Numbered from the stretch's first letter, positions 1 through 9,985 are shown. The stretch: DNA of 64,000 nucleotides from JAUNSR01 sp036655355 (GCA_036655355.1 JAVVQG010000004.1:124001-188000); one strand, 5' to 3'. A program made the numbers and translations. Notes: generated by a model from the letters alone, not told the origin.

Positions 1-1422
1 ATTGACGGTTTGGTGAAAACCGTTCCGGTAACACAACTTGCCGGGATAACGGTGATTGAAGATGACAAACCTACCGCGGCCGTACAAGCGAAAGGATTTT
101 ATGTTGTCAACGAAGATTGGTTCGGTCATGACAACGGAACGGTGAATTACTTTCAAAAAGAGGGTAACGGTTATACCGCAAGTTATCGCGCTTACCGTGC
201 GGCGAACCCTTCGGAAAGCGACTGGTTCGGTGCCAGTTCCCAACATGCCACTATTTGGGGTGACTGTGCCTATTTCAGTTCAAAACAGGGGAACCGCTTT
301 GTGGTAGCAGACGCGAAAAGCTTGCAGAAAAAAGCCGTTATCACGGAGTTGGGTGGTGATGGTCGCTCTTTTGTTGGCGTAGACGACACCAAAGGGTATG
401 TAGGCCATGGCAAAGGAATGGTGGTATTCGACATCAAAAAACTACAATTGGGCAAACAGATCGAGGGCGTAAACGGCCAGATCGGAACAATGGGTTATAG
501 CCGTGGACGCGTATTCGCGGTTTCACAACAAAACGGATTGTATGTTATCAATGCCGAAACAGACGTTTTAGAGGAGACCATCGCAGGCTCGTTCAATACG
601 CTTGCCGTAAGCAAAGATGGAAACGTATGGGTAGCGGGAACAAACAACTTCGTGAAAATCAACCCGCTCACATTGGAAAAAGAGGAAGTCGCATATCCGG
701 ACGGCGCCAAAATCGGCAATACATGGGGTGCATGGAATGCAGGTAGCCTGTGTGCTGCAACACAGCAGAATGTATTGTATTGGAGTGCCGGAGGAGGCAT
801 GTTCGGTGGCGGAAACAAAGTGGTCAAATATGACATCGACACACAAACGGCAAATACCGAGCTCTTTGCAGTGGGAACAAGTGAATTCGGAACCCAATTG
901 GAATTTTACGGAGCCGGATTGCGTGTGGACCCTTTGACCGATGAGTTGATCTTAACAGTAAAACACAGCGGCTGGGGGGCAAGCGGCGCATACAACTGGA
1001 TTTATAAAATCGATGCGAACGGCCGTGAAATTACGAATTTCAAGGTGAAAGGCGATAACGGCTCAGGAGCAAGCTGGGGCGGTAATGCGGAAGACTGGGA
1101 CGGTAAATATTTCTGGTTCCCGGCGATGCCATTCTTTGAAGATGCCAACAAGCCACAGATCCTAACCAACCAGATCATTGTAAAAGCAGGTGAAAGCAAA
1201 GAGGTTAACCTCGCTGAAAAAATCATCGATTATGACAATACGGAAGCTTCTATCCTAAAAACGGTTGTATCGGAGAATTCCGACCTAGCCACAGTCGCCG
1301 TTGATGGAAATATCCTGACAGTTACTGCCGGAAACAACCCCGGAAAAACTTCAGCAACCGTTACGGTGATCTCGAACGGGGTACGTGTAAATAAAACCGT
1401 TCGTATCGATATTGAAAAATAA
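1..1422 (+). CDS. DUF5074/YncE-like beta-propeller surface protein, 5' end missing
   Basis: The frame is open from the first base of the window, so the start codon and any signal peptide lie outside; the TTG at 10 and GTG at 13 are internal codons. The visible part opens with a motif typical of DUF5074 proteins (GFYVVNEDWFGHDNGTVNYF), followed by repeated blade-like segments ending in Gly/Asp-rich turns (about residues 30-385). A C-terminal Ig-like beta domain of about 85 residues follows (from QIIVKAGESKEVNL to the end). Such proteins are usually lipoproteins on the Bacteroidales surface; some relatives near cobalamin-uptake genes bind vitamin B12 (BtuG). Binding of a small ligand here is inference, since the upstream neighbours are not visible. 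The family call is fairly sure, the ligand unknown. Confidence 0.7.
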   Translation: MDGLVKTVPVTQLAGITVIEDDKPTAAVQAKGFYVVNEDWFGHDNGTVNYFQKEGNGYTASYRAYRAANPSESDWFGASSQHATIWGDCAYFSSKQGNRFVVADAKSLQKKAVITELGGDGRSFVGVDDTKGYVGHGKGMVVFDIKKLQLGKQIEGVNGQIGTMGYSRGRVFAVSQQNGLYVINAETDVLEETIAGSFNTLAVSKDGNVWVAGTNNFVKINPLTLEKEEVAYPDGAKIGNTWGAWNAGSLCAATQQNVLYWSAGGGMFGGGNKVVKYDIDTQTANTELFAVGTSEFGTQLEFYGAGLRVDPLTDELILTVKHSGWGASGAYNWIYKIDANGREITNFKVKGDNGSGASWGGNAEDWDGKYFWFPAMPFFEDANKPQILTNQIIVKAGESKEVNLAEKIIDYDNTEASILKTVVSENSDLATVAVDGNILTVTAGNNPGKTSATVTVISNGVRVNKTVRIDIEK

Positions 1423-1475
1423 GTGAATAGACTCTTCTTTGGATGAACTCATGTGAGATTGTTGCGGATTGCTAT

Positions 1476-1483
1476 TATTTTTG
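1476..1483 (+). promoter_or_regulatory. -7 promoter element of the AraC-family gene
   Basis: TATTTTTG matches the Bacteroidota -7 consensus TAnnTTTG exactly. No clear -33 element is seen at the usual spacing. It lies inside the 5' extension that an upstream ATG at 1443 would give, so translation probably begins at 1503 or 1509. Confidence 0.55.
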
Positions 1484-1502
1484 CACTCTAATCAATAGTA
1501 GC

Positions 1503-2339
1503 ATGCAGATGACAGATTCCTTCTGCCTCTCCAAAGAGGAGTTTATTTTAGTTGGTAAATCAGATTTGCACCCTTATACGAGGGAGATGAATAAGATACC
1601 TTTCGCGATGGTCCTATTTTGTGAAGAGGGGGCCGCACAGGTAACGCTTGACTTCAAAGAGTATACCCTGACGCAACATGCTCAACTTATTGTGATGCCG
1701 GGCACCGCATTCAGAATATTGCATAGCTCCAAGAACTTCCGGGTTTCCTTCATCGCTTTTGAAAGGGATTTTCTGATTGAAGTGATTCTGCAGGTCAGCC
1801 ACTCCTTGTTTGACTTCCTGTACAACCATCCGCTGTATCATTACCCGATACAGAAAATCGGACATTTCCGTAGATTCTTTGAGGGGATGGAGGAGATTTA
1901 TGCGGATCGTGCGAACATCTACCGAAAGCCCATCATATATAATGTAGTGCAGTGTTTCTTCATGGATTGTTACGATAAGATTCACCGCTATATCGTGAAT
2001 CCGATTCCCAGCCAGACAACCCGCAACGAACAGTTGTTTCATCAATTCATCTCGTTGCTTCATGTTCATCTGCCTCAGGAACGCGAGGTTCTCTTTTATG
2101 CAAACAAGATGCACATATCATCGAGACATCTCTCAAATATCACATTGAATTTCACCAATAAAACGGCGAAGTCACTGATCGATGAGAATATCATCGTGGA
2201 GATTAAAGTGCTTCTGCAATCACCCAACTACCCGATCAAAGAGATCGTTAACAAACTAAATTTCCCGGATCAATCTTATCTGGGTAAATATTTTAAAAAG
2301 CACACCGGATTAACATTAAACGAATACCGGATGCTTTGA
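1503..2339 (+). CDS. AraC-family transcriptional regulator
   Basis: A one-component cytoplasmic regulator of about 278 residues. The N-terminal half looks like a cupin-type sensor (HAQLIVMPGTAFRILHSSKNFRVSFIAFE). The last 90 residues form the double helix-turn-helix of the family, with the typical SSRHLSNITLNFTNKTAKSL segment and the ending YPIKEIVNKLNFPDQSYLGK followed by FKKHTGLTLNEYR. An in-frame ATG at 1443 exists, but an exact -7 promoter lies between it and 1503, so I prefer 1503 (1509 is also possible). The gene converges on the RND efflux operon and shares a terminator with it. Control of the pump is plausible but unproven, because no operator is evident. Confidence 0.85.
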   Translation: MQMTDSFCLSKEEFILVGKSDLHPYTREMNKIPFAMVLFCEEGAAQVTLDFKEYTLTQHAQLIVMPGTAFRILHSSKNFRVSFIAFERDFLIEVILQVSHSLFDFLYNHPLYHYPIQKIGHFRRFFEGMEEIYADRANIYRKPIIYNVVQCFFMDCYDKIHRYIVNPIPSQTTRNEQLFHQFISLLHVHLPQEREVLFYANKMHISSRHLSNITLNFTNKTAKSLIDENIIVEIKVLLQSPNYPIKEIVNKLNFPDQSYLGKYFKKHTGLTLNEYRML

Positions 2340-2350
2340 CTTTAAAATAC

Positions 2351-2383
2351 AACAGCGGGTGTGCCAAAAGCACACCCGCTGTT
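2351..2383. terminator. Bidirectional terminator between the AraC gene and the efflux operon
   Basis: A perfect 13-bp stem (AACAGCGGGTGTG with its complement) and a 7-nt loop lie between two convergent genes. T-rich sequence on one side and A-rich sequence on the other allow use in both directions. Confidence 0.8.
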
Positions 2384-2392
2384 TATTTCACA

Positions 2393-3751
2393 TCACCGGG
2401 AACCTCCCCCTAACGCTTGATACAGGTTTATCACTCCCTGTATCTCGGCGAACCGGTTGGCCACCTGTGTCAGACGTGCAGACAACAGTGTCTGTTGCGC
2501 CGTAAGCACCTCTAGATAATTGGTATTGCCGTGTTGCATCAGCAGGCGGGTACTCTTCTCTGCTCGTTCGAGCGAAGAAACCTGTTGCTCATAAAGAGCC
2601 GACTTACGCTGTGCGGTCTGAAACTTGGTAAGTGCATTATTCACCTCGCTCCCTGCATTCAGCAACGTCTGATTAAAAAACAATGCCGCCTCTTCCTGTT
2701 GCGCTTTTGAAATCTTCAGTCGCGCCTGATTCTGACCTTTCATAAAAAGAGGCTGGGTAAGTGATGCCACAGCCGAGGCAATCAGTTTTGCCGGATTAGC
2801 GATCAATTGTCCGGCACTATTGCTCCACCCGGCGGATCCGCTCAACACCAGCGAGGGATAGAAAGCCGAACGCGCCTGAGCAACACCGTAATAAGCGGAA
2901 GCCAAAGCATGTTCCGCTTGTTGCACGTCCGGTCTGTTGGACAACAATTCTACAGGAACACCGATTCCAAAACGGTCCGGTAGTTCCGATTCAGCGATTT
3001 TTCCCCGTTCAAATTCACGCGGAGCACACGCTAGGAGCAAAGACATACTATTTTGAACCTGATTGATCTGCTCAGACAACTCTTCGAGCGATGTACAGAT
3101 CATATAATAGGTAGCTTCCATCTGGGCCACACCCGCTTCGGTATACATTCCCGCTTTCTTTAAGGCTTTCGCGGTACGCACGCCCTCCTCCCACTTCGAT
3201 TTCGTCTCGGAAGAGATCGCATATTGAGCATCCAGCATCAACAAGGTATAATAGGTATTGGCAACCGATGCGATCAATCGCGTTTGTACTGCCCGGCGAT
3301 ACGCCTGTGAGGCCGAGACATTGGCATCCGCCTGACGCTTGGCATTGAGCAATCCCCCGAAAAGATCCACCTGCCAATTCGACGACACGGGAAGCGCATA
3401 AGATTGCATCGCTTTACCGCCGTCAAAACTACTCACCGTACCCTGTGGCGCCAATGCAAAAGAGGGCAGATAAGCCAGTTTGGATGCCGTCAGAGACGCC
3501 TCGGCCTGATCAACACGCAATTGAGCGCTCAACAGATCCGTATTGTGCGATAATCCCTCTTCGATCAACGATTGCAAATGCGTATCCCGGAAAAGCGCAC
3601 GCCAGTCGGTCATTCCTAAATTCGTGGTATCCGTGCATTGTACCGACCCGTAGATATCGGTCGGCACACTACGCTTCGGATCATATTTTTTATAGATTCC
3701 GCATCCGGTAAAAGTGAATGCGGCTAATGTTAGCATCGCTATTGTTCTCAT
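2393..3751 (-). CDS. TolC/NodT-family outer-membrane efflux lipoprotein
   Basis: The outer-membrane channel subunit of a tripartite RND pump, 452 residues, the usual size for OprM/NodT proteins. The N-terminus has a lipoprotein signal with lipobox FTGC (Cys at about residue 17), which should be acylated. The rest shows two tandem OEP repeats with long amphipathic coiled-coil helices rich in Ala, Gln and Leu (for example RVDQAEASLTASKLAYLPS and, later, ARSAFYPSLVLSGSAG). Its ATG overlaps the stop of the upstream permease gene by 4 bp, so the two are translationally coupled. It is the last gene of the operon. Substrate range cannot be read from the sequence. Confidence 0.93.
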   Translation of the reverse strand: MRTIAMLTLAAFTFTGCGIYKKYDPKRSVPTDIYGSVQCTDTTNLGMTDWRALFRDTHLQSLIEEGLSHNTDLLSAQLRVDQAEASLTASKLAYLPSFALAPQGTVSSFDGGKAMQSYALPVSSNWQVDLFGGLLNAKRQADANVSASQAYRRAVQTRLIASVANTYYTLLMLDAQYAISSETKSKWEEGVRTAKALKKAGMYTEAGVAQMEATYYMICTSLEELSEQINQVQNSMSLLLACAPREFERGKIAESELPDRFGIGVPVELLSNRPDVQQAEHALASAYYGVAQARSAFYPSLVLSGSAGWSNSAGQLIANPAKLIASAVASLTQPLFMKGQNQARLKISKAQQEEAALFFNQTLLNAGSEVNNALTKFQTAQRKSALYEQQVSSLERAEKSTRLLMQHGNTNYLEVLTAQQTLLSARLTQVANRFAEIQGVINLYQALGGGSR

Positions 3752-6700
3752 TTTTGCACCTCTCTTTTCTTTTTTTCATCTGCATTTTGTTCTTTCTCCG
3801 ATTCAATCTGCCAATCGTGTAGGTTCGTAAACTCAATCGGCTTAATCTTCTCCTGTAAATATTGGAAAATGATGAACAGAGAAGGTACGATGAACAACAG
3901 GGCTAGCGTACCGATCACCATTCCTCCCACCGTTCCGGTTCCCAACGAGATGTTTCCGTTTGCGCCGACACCGGTTGAGAACATCAGTGGAAGCAATCCG
4001 AAAATCATGGTAAGAGCAGTCATCAGGATCGGACGAAGTCGTGCCTTTGCAGCGGATAGTGCGGCAGAAACCAGACTCATCCCCGCTTCACGTCTTTTCG
4101 TAGCGTATTCGGTCAGCAAAATAGCCGTCTTCGAAAGAAGACCGATCAACATGATCAAACCGGTTTGCAGGTAGATGTTGTTCTCCAATCCCATGATCTT
4201 GGCAAATAGGAAACTCCCCATCAACCCGAAAGGAACAGACAGAATGATGGCGAAAGGAATCAGGAAGCTCTCATACAACGCACTCAGGATAAGGTATACC
4301 AGGAGAATACAGATCCCGAAGATCAGAATCGTATTGCTGCTGTCCTGACTCTCTTCACGGGTAATACCCCCAAAGTCGAAGCCATATCCTTTTGGCAACG
4401 AAGTTTCTGCAACCTCACGGATTGCGCGTATCGCATCACCCGAACTGTACCCTTCGGCCGGAGTTCCGTTTACTGCAATTGAATTAAACATGTTGAAACG
4501 GCTCAGCGATTCGGCACCATACACCTTGGTCAGCGTTACGAACTGGCTGATCGGAGCCATCTCATTATTCACACGCACATAGACGTTGTGTAAGGACTCC
4601 GTATTCATACGGAATTCAGGAGCAGCCTGGATCATCACGCGATACATCTTCGAAAAACGGTTGATGTTCGAAACGTACTGACCACCATAATATCCTGAAA
4701 GCGTTGCCAGCACCTCTTCGGGCGATATCCCCGCGCGTTTGCATTTGGCTGCATCGATATCTACCATCCATTGCGGGTAATTGATATCGAACGAAGAGAA
4801 TACCGATCCGATTTCCGGACGCTGACGAAGTTTTGCCAGATAAGCTTGGGTATTATTGAAGAAATCAGTCATATCACCCGCAGCTTTGTCCTGCATGTGA
4901 AGTTCGAAACCGTTCCCCATACCGTAACCCGGAATCATACCCGGAGCCATCGCGAATATCTTTACATCTTTGATGTCTGCCGTGCGTCCATATACCTGAC
5001 CGATTACGCTCCCGACGGAGTTCTCAACTCCCGGACGTTCTTCCCAGCTTTTTAATTTGAGAATAAACATCCCGTTGGCTGCTCCTTGTCCCGAAAGCAA
5101 ACCGTAGCCGCTCACCTTTGAATAGGTACGCACCTGCGGAAGGTGTTGTATCCTTTTCTCAATCTCATCCATCGCCAATGCGGTTTGATTCAGCGAACTA
5201 CCCGATGCGGTGGAAACATTCACAAAAACGACGCCCTGATCCTCTTCCGGAACCAATCCCGTTTTGGTGCTTCGCATCAACAAGACAAGCGCCACCATCG
5301 CCAATGCGATGGAAAGGCCCGTCAACCAAGGACGTTTGATAAAGAACAACGCACCTTTTTTGTATTTATCTATCAATAAAGAGAATGAAGCATTGAAAGC
5401 TTTTCGAAAACGAGCTGCGAAATTGTTTTTCTGCTGTCCGTTTTCATCCACATACGGACGAAGGAGCATGGCACACAATGCGGGACTCAATGTCAAAGCG
5501 TTCACTGTGGAAATACCCACGGCCACCGCCATCGTAATACCGAACTGGGTATAAAACGTACCCGAGGTGCCCCCCATGAATGATACCGGAATAAAAACGG
5601 CCATAAACACCAACGTAGTGGTGATGATGGCGGTAGTGATTCCGCCCATCGCATCTTTCGTAGCCATGTAAGAGGAACGATAACCCACATCAAATCGTTC
5701 CTGCACAGCCTCAACCACCACAATGGCATCATCCACCACCGTCCCGATGGCAAGCACCAGTGCAAACAGTGTAAGGAGGTTGATACTGAAACCGGCTATC
5801 GAAAGAAAAGCGAAGGTTCCGATCAATGAAACCACAATCGCAATGGATGGAATCAAAGTCGAACGGATATCTTGCAAGAATATATATACAATCAGAATTA
5901 CCAGGACAATCGCCTCAAGCAACGTGATGAGTACGGCATCGATAGAGGCGGAAAGAAAATCATCCACACTCATCAATTCAATGATCTCCACTCCTTTTGG
6001 CAACTCTTTGCGTGCCTCATCCAAAAATTTATTGATCGCTTGGTTCACTTCGGTCGCATTGGATCCGGCGGTCTGGAAAATCATGGTAGAGATTCCCGGC
6101 ACACCGTTGGTTTGTCCGATGAACGCATAGCTGTCTTTACCCAACTCGATATCGGCCACATCTTTCAAACGCAACACCGAACCGTCTTCAAGCGAACGGA
6201 TTACGATCTCTCCGAACTCATCCGCTGTAACCAGACGTCCCCTGTATTTCATCGTATACTGATACGTTTCGGTTGAATTCTCACCGATCGTTCCGGCTGC
6301 CGATTCGATGTTCTGTTCTGCCAAGACTCGCGTCACATCCGATGGAATCAATTTATATTGGGCCATCACATTGGGTTTCATCCAGATACGCATGCTGTAA
6401 TCACCACCCATCACCTGCATGTCTCCCACACCGGAAATACGCAAGATCTCAGGCTTCACATTGATAGCCATGTAGTTGGAAAGGAAACTTTCGTCGTACG
6501 AGTTGTCGGGACTATAAATCGAAAGAATCTTCAGCATACTGCTCTGTCGCTTACTGGTGGTCACCCCGATTCGGGTCACCTCAGCGGGGAGCGATGCGGT
6601 TGCTTTCGAGACACGGTTCTGCACATTCACCGCCGCCATATCGGCATTGGTACCCTGCGCGAAATACACACTGATGGTCACCGTTCCTGAGTTTGTAGCC

Positions 6701-6945
6701 GCAGAGGTGATATACGTCATATTCTCCACCCCGTTGATCGCTTCCTCCAAAGGAGCCACCACACTTTTTTGAAGCGTCTCGGCACTTGCACCGGGGTAAG
6801 AGGTAGAAACCTGAATTGTTGGAGGAGCGATATCGGGATATTGCTCAACCGGGAGGTTGAGGAGTCCCAAAACCCCTGCAACGACAACCAATATCGAGAT
6901 TACCGCCGAGAGAATCGGACGGTCTATGAATGTTTGTAGTTTCAT
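3748..6945 (-). CDS. RND multidrug efflux permease, HAE1 (AcrB) type
   Basis: The inner-membrane proton-driven pump, 1065 residues, full length for AcrB/MexB. It shows the N-terminal FIDRPILSAVISILVVVAG helix, two large periplasmic loops with PN/PC subdomains, and twelve transmembrane helices. The TM4 proton-relay pair is in GTVVDDAIVVVEAV. The GFGF-like loop reads GYGMGNGFEL. The second half repeats the fold, ending in a cytoplasmic Lys/Glu-rich tail. It lies 3 bp after the adaptor gene and overlaps the channel gene by 4 bp, forming one operon. Likely substrates are lipophilic drugs, bile acids or detergents, by analogy only. Confidence 0.95.
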   Translation of the reverse strand: MKLQTFIDRPILSAVISILVVVAGVLGLLNLPVEQYPDIAPPTIQVSTSYPGASAETLQKSVVAPLEEAINGVENMTYITSAATNSGTVTISVYFAQGTNADMAAVNVQNRVSKATASLPAEVTRIGVTTSKRQSSMLKILSIYSPDNSYDESFLSNYMAINVKPEILRISGVGDMQVMGGDYSMRIWMKPNVMAQYKLIPSDVTRVLAEQNIESAAGTIGENSTETYQYTMKYRGRLVTADEFGEIVIRSLEDGSVLRLKDVADIELGKDSYAFIGQTNGVPGISTMIFQTAGSNATEVNQAINKFLDEARKELPKGVEIIELMSVDDFLSASIDAVLITLLEAIVLVILIVYIFLQDIRSTLIPSIAIVVSLIGTFAFLSIAGFSINLLTLFALVLAIGTVVDDAIVVVEAVQERFDVGYRSSYMATKDAMGGITTAIITTTLVFMAVFIPVSFMGGTSGTFYTQFGITMAVAVGISTVNALTLSPALCAMLLRPYVDENGQQKNNFAARFRKAFNASFSLLIDKYKKGALFFIKRPWLTGLSIALAMVALVLLMRSTKTGLVPEEDQGVVFVNVSTASGSSLNQTALAMDEIEKRIQHLPQVRTYSKVSGYGLLSGQGAANGMFILKLKSWEERPGVENSVGSVIGQVYGRTADIKDVKIFAMAPGMIPGYGMGNGFELHMQDKAAGDMTDFFNNTQAYLAKLRQRPEIGSVFSSFDINYPQWMVDIDAAKCKRAGISPEEVLATLSGYYGGQYVSNINRFSKMYRVMIQAAPEFRMNTESLHNVYVRVNNEMAPISQFVTLTKVYGAESLSRFNMFNSIAVNGTPAEGYSSGDAIRAIREVAETSLPKGYGFDFGGITREESQDSSNTILIFGICILLVYLILSALYESFLIPFAIILSVPFGLMGSFLFAKIMGLENNIYLQTGLIMLIGLLSKTAILLTEYATKRREAGMSLVSAALSAAKARLRPILMTALTMIFGLLPLMFSTGVGANGNISLGTGTVGGMVIGTLALLFIVPSLFIIFQYLQEKIKPIEFTNLHDWQIESEKEQNADEKKKREVQK

Positions 6946-6948
6946 CGG

Positions 6949-8067
6949 TTACGCCTCCTTTTCTGATTTCATACGTACGGGAGTTCCTTCGCGAAGTAGT
7001 CCCACGCCTTCTGCCACGATCACATCGCCTTCAGAAAGACCTTCGGTCACGATGTAATCGCGTCCGCCGTTCACAGGAGTCACTTTTACGACAAAAGAAG
7101 TGGCTTTGCCGTCAATCACCTTATATACGAACACTTTGTCCTGAATTTCGAAAGTAGCGATCTGCGGAATAACACACACGTTCTCGCGAACTACCGGAAG
7201 CACTACATTTGCCGAACTACCACTATAAAGTATCCCTTTCTCATTGGCAAAGGATGCACGGATATTCACCGTTCCGGTAGTGCGGTCAATAATCCCGCTG
7301 ATGGTTTCGATCTTTCCCGGTACCTCATACACCGAACGGTCATTCAACATCAGTTCGACGGCAGGCATCGAGCGGATGATCTCCTCTTTTGAGCCGAACG
7401 TACGTGTCAGTGCGAGTAATTGCGACTCGTTCATAGAGAAATACGCATACATGCTGGTATTGTCTGAAATGGTGGTAAGCGGTTTGGGAAGAGAGGGACT
7501 CACCAACGCACCGATCCGATAAGGAAGGATACCCACTACTCCGTCTGACGGACTCTTCACCTCGGTATAAGAGAGGTTGTTGCGTGCATTCAGTTCCAAT
7601 GCCTTCATCTGAGCAAATTGAGCTTTGGCCGACAACAACATGTTTTCGGAAGTTTTCAGATCAAATTCTGAAACCACGTGCTGAGCGAAAAGCTCTTTTT
7701 TACTGCTATAACTAAGTTCGGCATTCGCTACCGCCGCAGCTGCCGCCTCCACATTGGCTACTGCCGTTTGCAGTGCTGCCTGGAATGGAACCTGATCAAT
7801 CACGAACAGAACGGTTCCTTTTTTTACTTTGTCACCCTCCTCTACATTCATTTTTGTGATGAACCCGGATACCTGAGGATAAATCTCAATGTCTTGCTTC
7901 CCGCGGATCGCCGCTGAATAGCTACTTTTTAGCGTTTGGTGAGATCTCTTTACCGTTAACATCGCATATTCTGCCTCCGGATGTTGAACCGGCGCCTGTT
8001 GGCAGGCACATACGGCGAGGGCGCACAGGAATGTGAATACCTGTGACCATTGTCTTTTTCTAATCAT
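6949..8067 (-). CDS. RND periplasmic adaptor lipoprotein (AcrA/HlyD type)
   Basis: The membrane-fusion protein linking the permease to the outer-membrane channel, 372 residues. A signal peptide with a Cys-containing lipobox (ALAVCAC) suggests lipidation and anchoring in the inner membrane. The lipoyl half-motifs (EIYPQVSGFITKMNVEEGDKV and VKSPSDGVVGILPYRIGALV) flank a short alpha-hairpin rich in Ala, Glu and Lys, and beta-barrel and membrane-proximal domains follow. It is the first gene of the adaptor-permease-channel operon and has its own strong promoter about 30 bp upstream. No regulator is attached; the convergent AraC gene at the operon's far end is the nearest candidate. Confidence 0.93.
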   Translation of the reverse strand: MIRKRQWSQVFTFLCALAVCACQQAPVQHPEAEYAMLTVKRSHQTLKSSYSAAIRGKQDIEIYPQVSGFITKMNVEEGDKVKKGTVLFVIDQVPFQAALQTAVANVEAAAAAVANAELSYSSKKELFAQHVVSEFDLKTSENMLLSAKAQFAQMKALELNARNNLSYTEVKSPSDGVVGILPYRIGALVSPSLPKPLTTISDNTSMYAYFSMNESQLLALTRTFGSKEEIIRSMPAVELMLNDRSVYEVPGKIETISGIIDRTTGTVNIRASFANEKGILYSGSSANVVLPVVRENVCVIPQIATFEIQDKVFVYKVIDGKATSFVVKVTPVNGGRDYIVTEGLSEGDVIVAEGVGLLREGTPVRMKSEKEA

Positions 8068-8094
8068 AAGTTTAATGGGATCTTTTTATACGCA

Positions 8095-8125
8095 CAAAGT
8101 TACTCCCGTTTGGAAGTGTACAAAA
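8095..8125 (-). promoter_or_regulatory. Promoter of the RND efflux operon
   Basis: On the minus strand TTTTG (8121-8125) is followed by 18 bp and then TAACTTTG (8095-8102). Both elements and the spacing fit the Bacteroidota housekeeping promoter. The predicted start is about 20 bp upstream of the adaptor ATG, leaving a very short leader. Confidence 0.7.
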
Positions 8126-8200
8126 GTTCCTTTTAAGTAGAATCTTGGTCGAAATCGGAAATAAAATCCTAATTTTATAAAAAGTGAAGTGCCGTTCCCC

Positions 8201-8208
8201 TATTTTTG
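8201..8208 (+). promoter_or_regulatory. -7 promoter element of the M23 peptidase gene
   Basis: TATTTTTG matches TAnnTTTG 32 bp upstream of the ATG at 8241. The -33 region is only weakly matched. Confidence 0.55.
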
Positions 8209-8240
8209 TGTGATAGAAACAAATCACACGCCACAGCACA

Positions 8241-9932
8241 ATGTCTTTAAAAAAAATAGCCCCTTATTTACTCTCCTTGATTGCAATGAGTTCTTTTGCG
8301 CGCAATGCGGAAGAAACGGCGCCTGTTATTCCTTTAAAAATTCCTCTTTATCTGAGCGGCAACTTCGGCGAATTACGAAGCAACCACTTCCATTCGGGTA
8401 TTGACTTCAAGACACAGGGTCGCACCGGATTACCCGTTTACAGTTTTGACGAGGGATGGGTATCCCGCATCGGTGTATCGGCCTGGGGATATGGAAATGT
8501 ACTTTATGTTTCACACCCCAACGGCACGACCTCGGTATATGCGCATTTGGAATCGTTCAGTCCGTTTATCGAAGAGGTGGTCAAAAAAATTCAATACAAG
8601 AAAGAAACCTTTACCCTGGATCAGCATTTCAAGAAAGGTGAGATTCCCGTAAAACGCGGTCAGCAAATCGCAAAAAGCGGAAATTCCGGCAGTTCGGGCG
8701 GACCCCATGTTCACTTCGAAATACGCGACAGCGAGAGTCAGGACGTCATCGACCCGATCTACTTCTTCAAAGATCAGATTAAGGATAATCGTAAGCCGGA
8801 GATCCGTGCCGTTCGCCTTTATCCGCTCAACGGAGTTGTCAACGGCGAACAGAAATCGGTAACAGCCAATATGGTGAAGAAGGAGAATGGCAATGAGACG
8901 CTCGACAAAACCTTCACCGCATGGGGAGAGATCGGCTTGGGCATCAAAGCGTACGACCGTATGAGCGAAACCACCAACATCTACGGTGTGAAACGCATCA
9001 ATCTTTACTTAGACGATAAATTGATCTTCTCCACACACAACAACCGCATCTCTTTCAGCGAGACCCGTTACCTGAACTCCCTGACCGACTATGCCGACTG
9101 GAAGAAGAATCGTTCGATGGTGGTCAAAATGTTTCTCGAACCCGGAAATCTTTACTCCGGTTACGGAAAGATGGTGAATCGCGGAGTTGTAAAGATCAAC
9201 GAAGAGCGTGTTTATAAGTTCCGTTACGAACTCGAAGACGCACACGAAAATAAAACGGTTTTCAAATTCAATGTTACGGGAGTCAAGCAACCGGTACCGG
9301 CGAAAGAGAAAGGCGAAAACCCGTTCAGATACGATCGCAAGAACAGTTTCAAAGCGGAGAATTTTGAAATGACATTCCCAAAAGGAGTTTTCTATACCGA
9401 TGTGGATTTCAAATATTCGGCTACCCCTTCGCAGAAATATTATTCCGATATCCACAAGGTGCACGAAAATACCACTCCATTGCATTCACGCTGTGAGATG
9501 GTGATCAAACTCACCAACGACACACTTCCGGATAAATCGAAATATTACCTCGGCACATTGGGTAAAAACAGCGTATCCTATGTCGGGGCGGAGTATAAAA
9601 ACGGCGCCATGCATGCCAAGGTGCGCGATTTCGGCACCTATGTGGTCACCAAAGACACCACCAAACCGGTAATTACCCCTTTCGCACCCGAAAATTGGGG
9701 CAAAACGGGAAAATTAACCTTTAAAATCAGCGATGCCCATTCGGGAATCCGCGACTGGCGAGGAGAGATCGACGGTGAATTCGCACTTTTTGAGTTTGAC
9801 GGAAAGACAGCCAAACTCTCTTACAAAATCGATACGGCACGCATCGGAAAAGGGAAAAAACACAAACTGATCCTTACCGTGATTGATAATTGTGGCAACG
9901 AGAAGAAGCTGGAACGTAGTTTTAATTGGTAA
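8241..9932 (+). CDS. Secreted M23-family metallopeptidase (LytM domain)
   Basis: A 563-residue exported protein with a signal peptide of about 20 residues (LLSLIAMSSFARNAEE). The LytM/M23 zinc peptidase domain occupies roughly residues 30-170. It carries the first zinc motif NHFHSGIDF (HxxxD), the segment YGNVLYVSHPNGTTSVYAHL, and the second motif GPHVHFEIRD (HxH). Zinc ligands and catalytic histidines are therefore present, so activity on peptidoglycan cross-links is likely. The remaining 390 residues are beta-rich and probably form Ig-like or carbohydrate-binding modules; I do not recognise them. The gene is divergent from the efflux operon and followed after 53 bp by the C69 peptidase gene on the same strand. 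It may be a peptidoglycan hydrolase or a divisome activator. Confidence 0.88.
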   Translation: MSLKKIAPYLLSLIAMSSFARNAEETAPVIPLKIPLYLSGNFGELRSNHFHSGIDFKTQGRTGLPVYSFDEGWVSRIGVSAWGYGNVLYVSHPNGTTSVYAHLESFSPFIEEVVKKIQYKKETFTLDQHFKKGEIPVKRGQQIAKSGNSGSSGGPHVHFEIRDSESQDVIDPIYFFKDQIKDNRKPEIRAVRLYPLNGVVNGEQKSVTANMVKKENGNETLDKTFTAWGEIGLGIKAYDRMSETTNIYGVKRINLYLDDKLIFSTHNNRISFSETRYLNSLTDYADWKKNRSMVVKMFLEPGNLYSGYGKMVNRGVVKINEERVYKFRYELEDAHENKTVFKFNVTGVKQPVPAKEKGENPFRYDRKNSFKAENFEMTFPKGVFYTDVDFKYSATPSQKYYSDIHKVHENTTPLHSRCEMVIKLTNDTLPDKSKYYLGTLGKNSVSYVGAEYKNGAMHAKVRDFGTYVVTKDTTKPVITPFAPENWGKTGKLTFKISDAHSGIRDWRGEIDGEFALFEFDGKTAKLSYKIDTARIGKGKKHKLILTVIDNCGNEKKLERSFNW

Positions 9933-9985
9933 TTTTTTATTTCTTTGTACTAATTGAACAATCATCACTTAATCTATCTTATTAA

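Noticed and set aside
1614..2114. A 166-codon minus-strand frame opposite the AraC gene
   Set aside because: Antisense to a clear regulator and without a family match.
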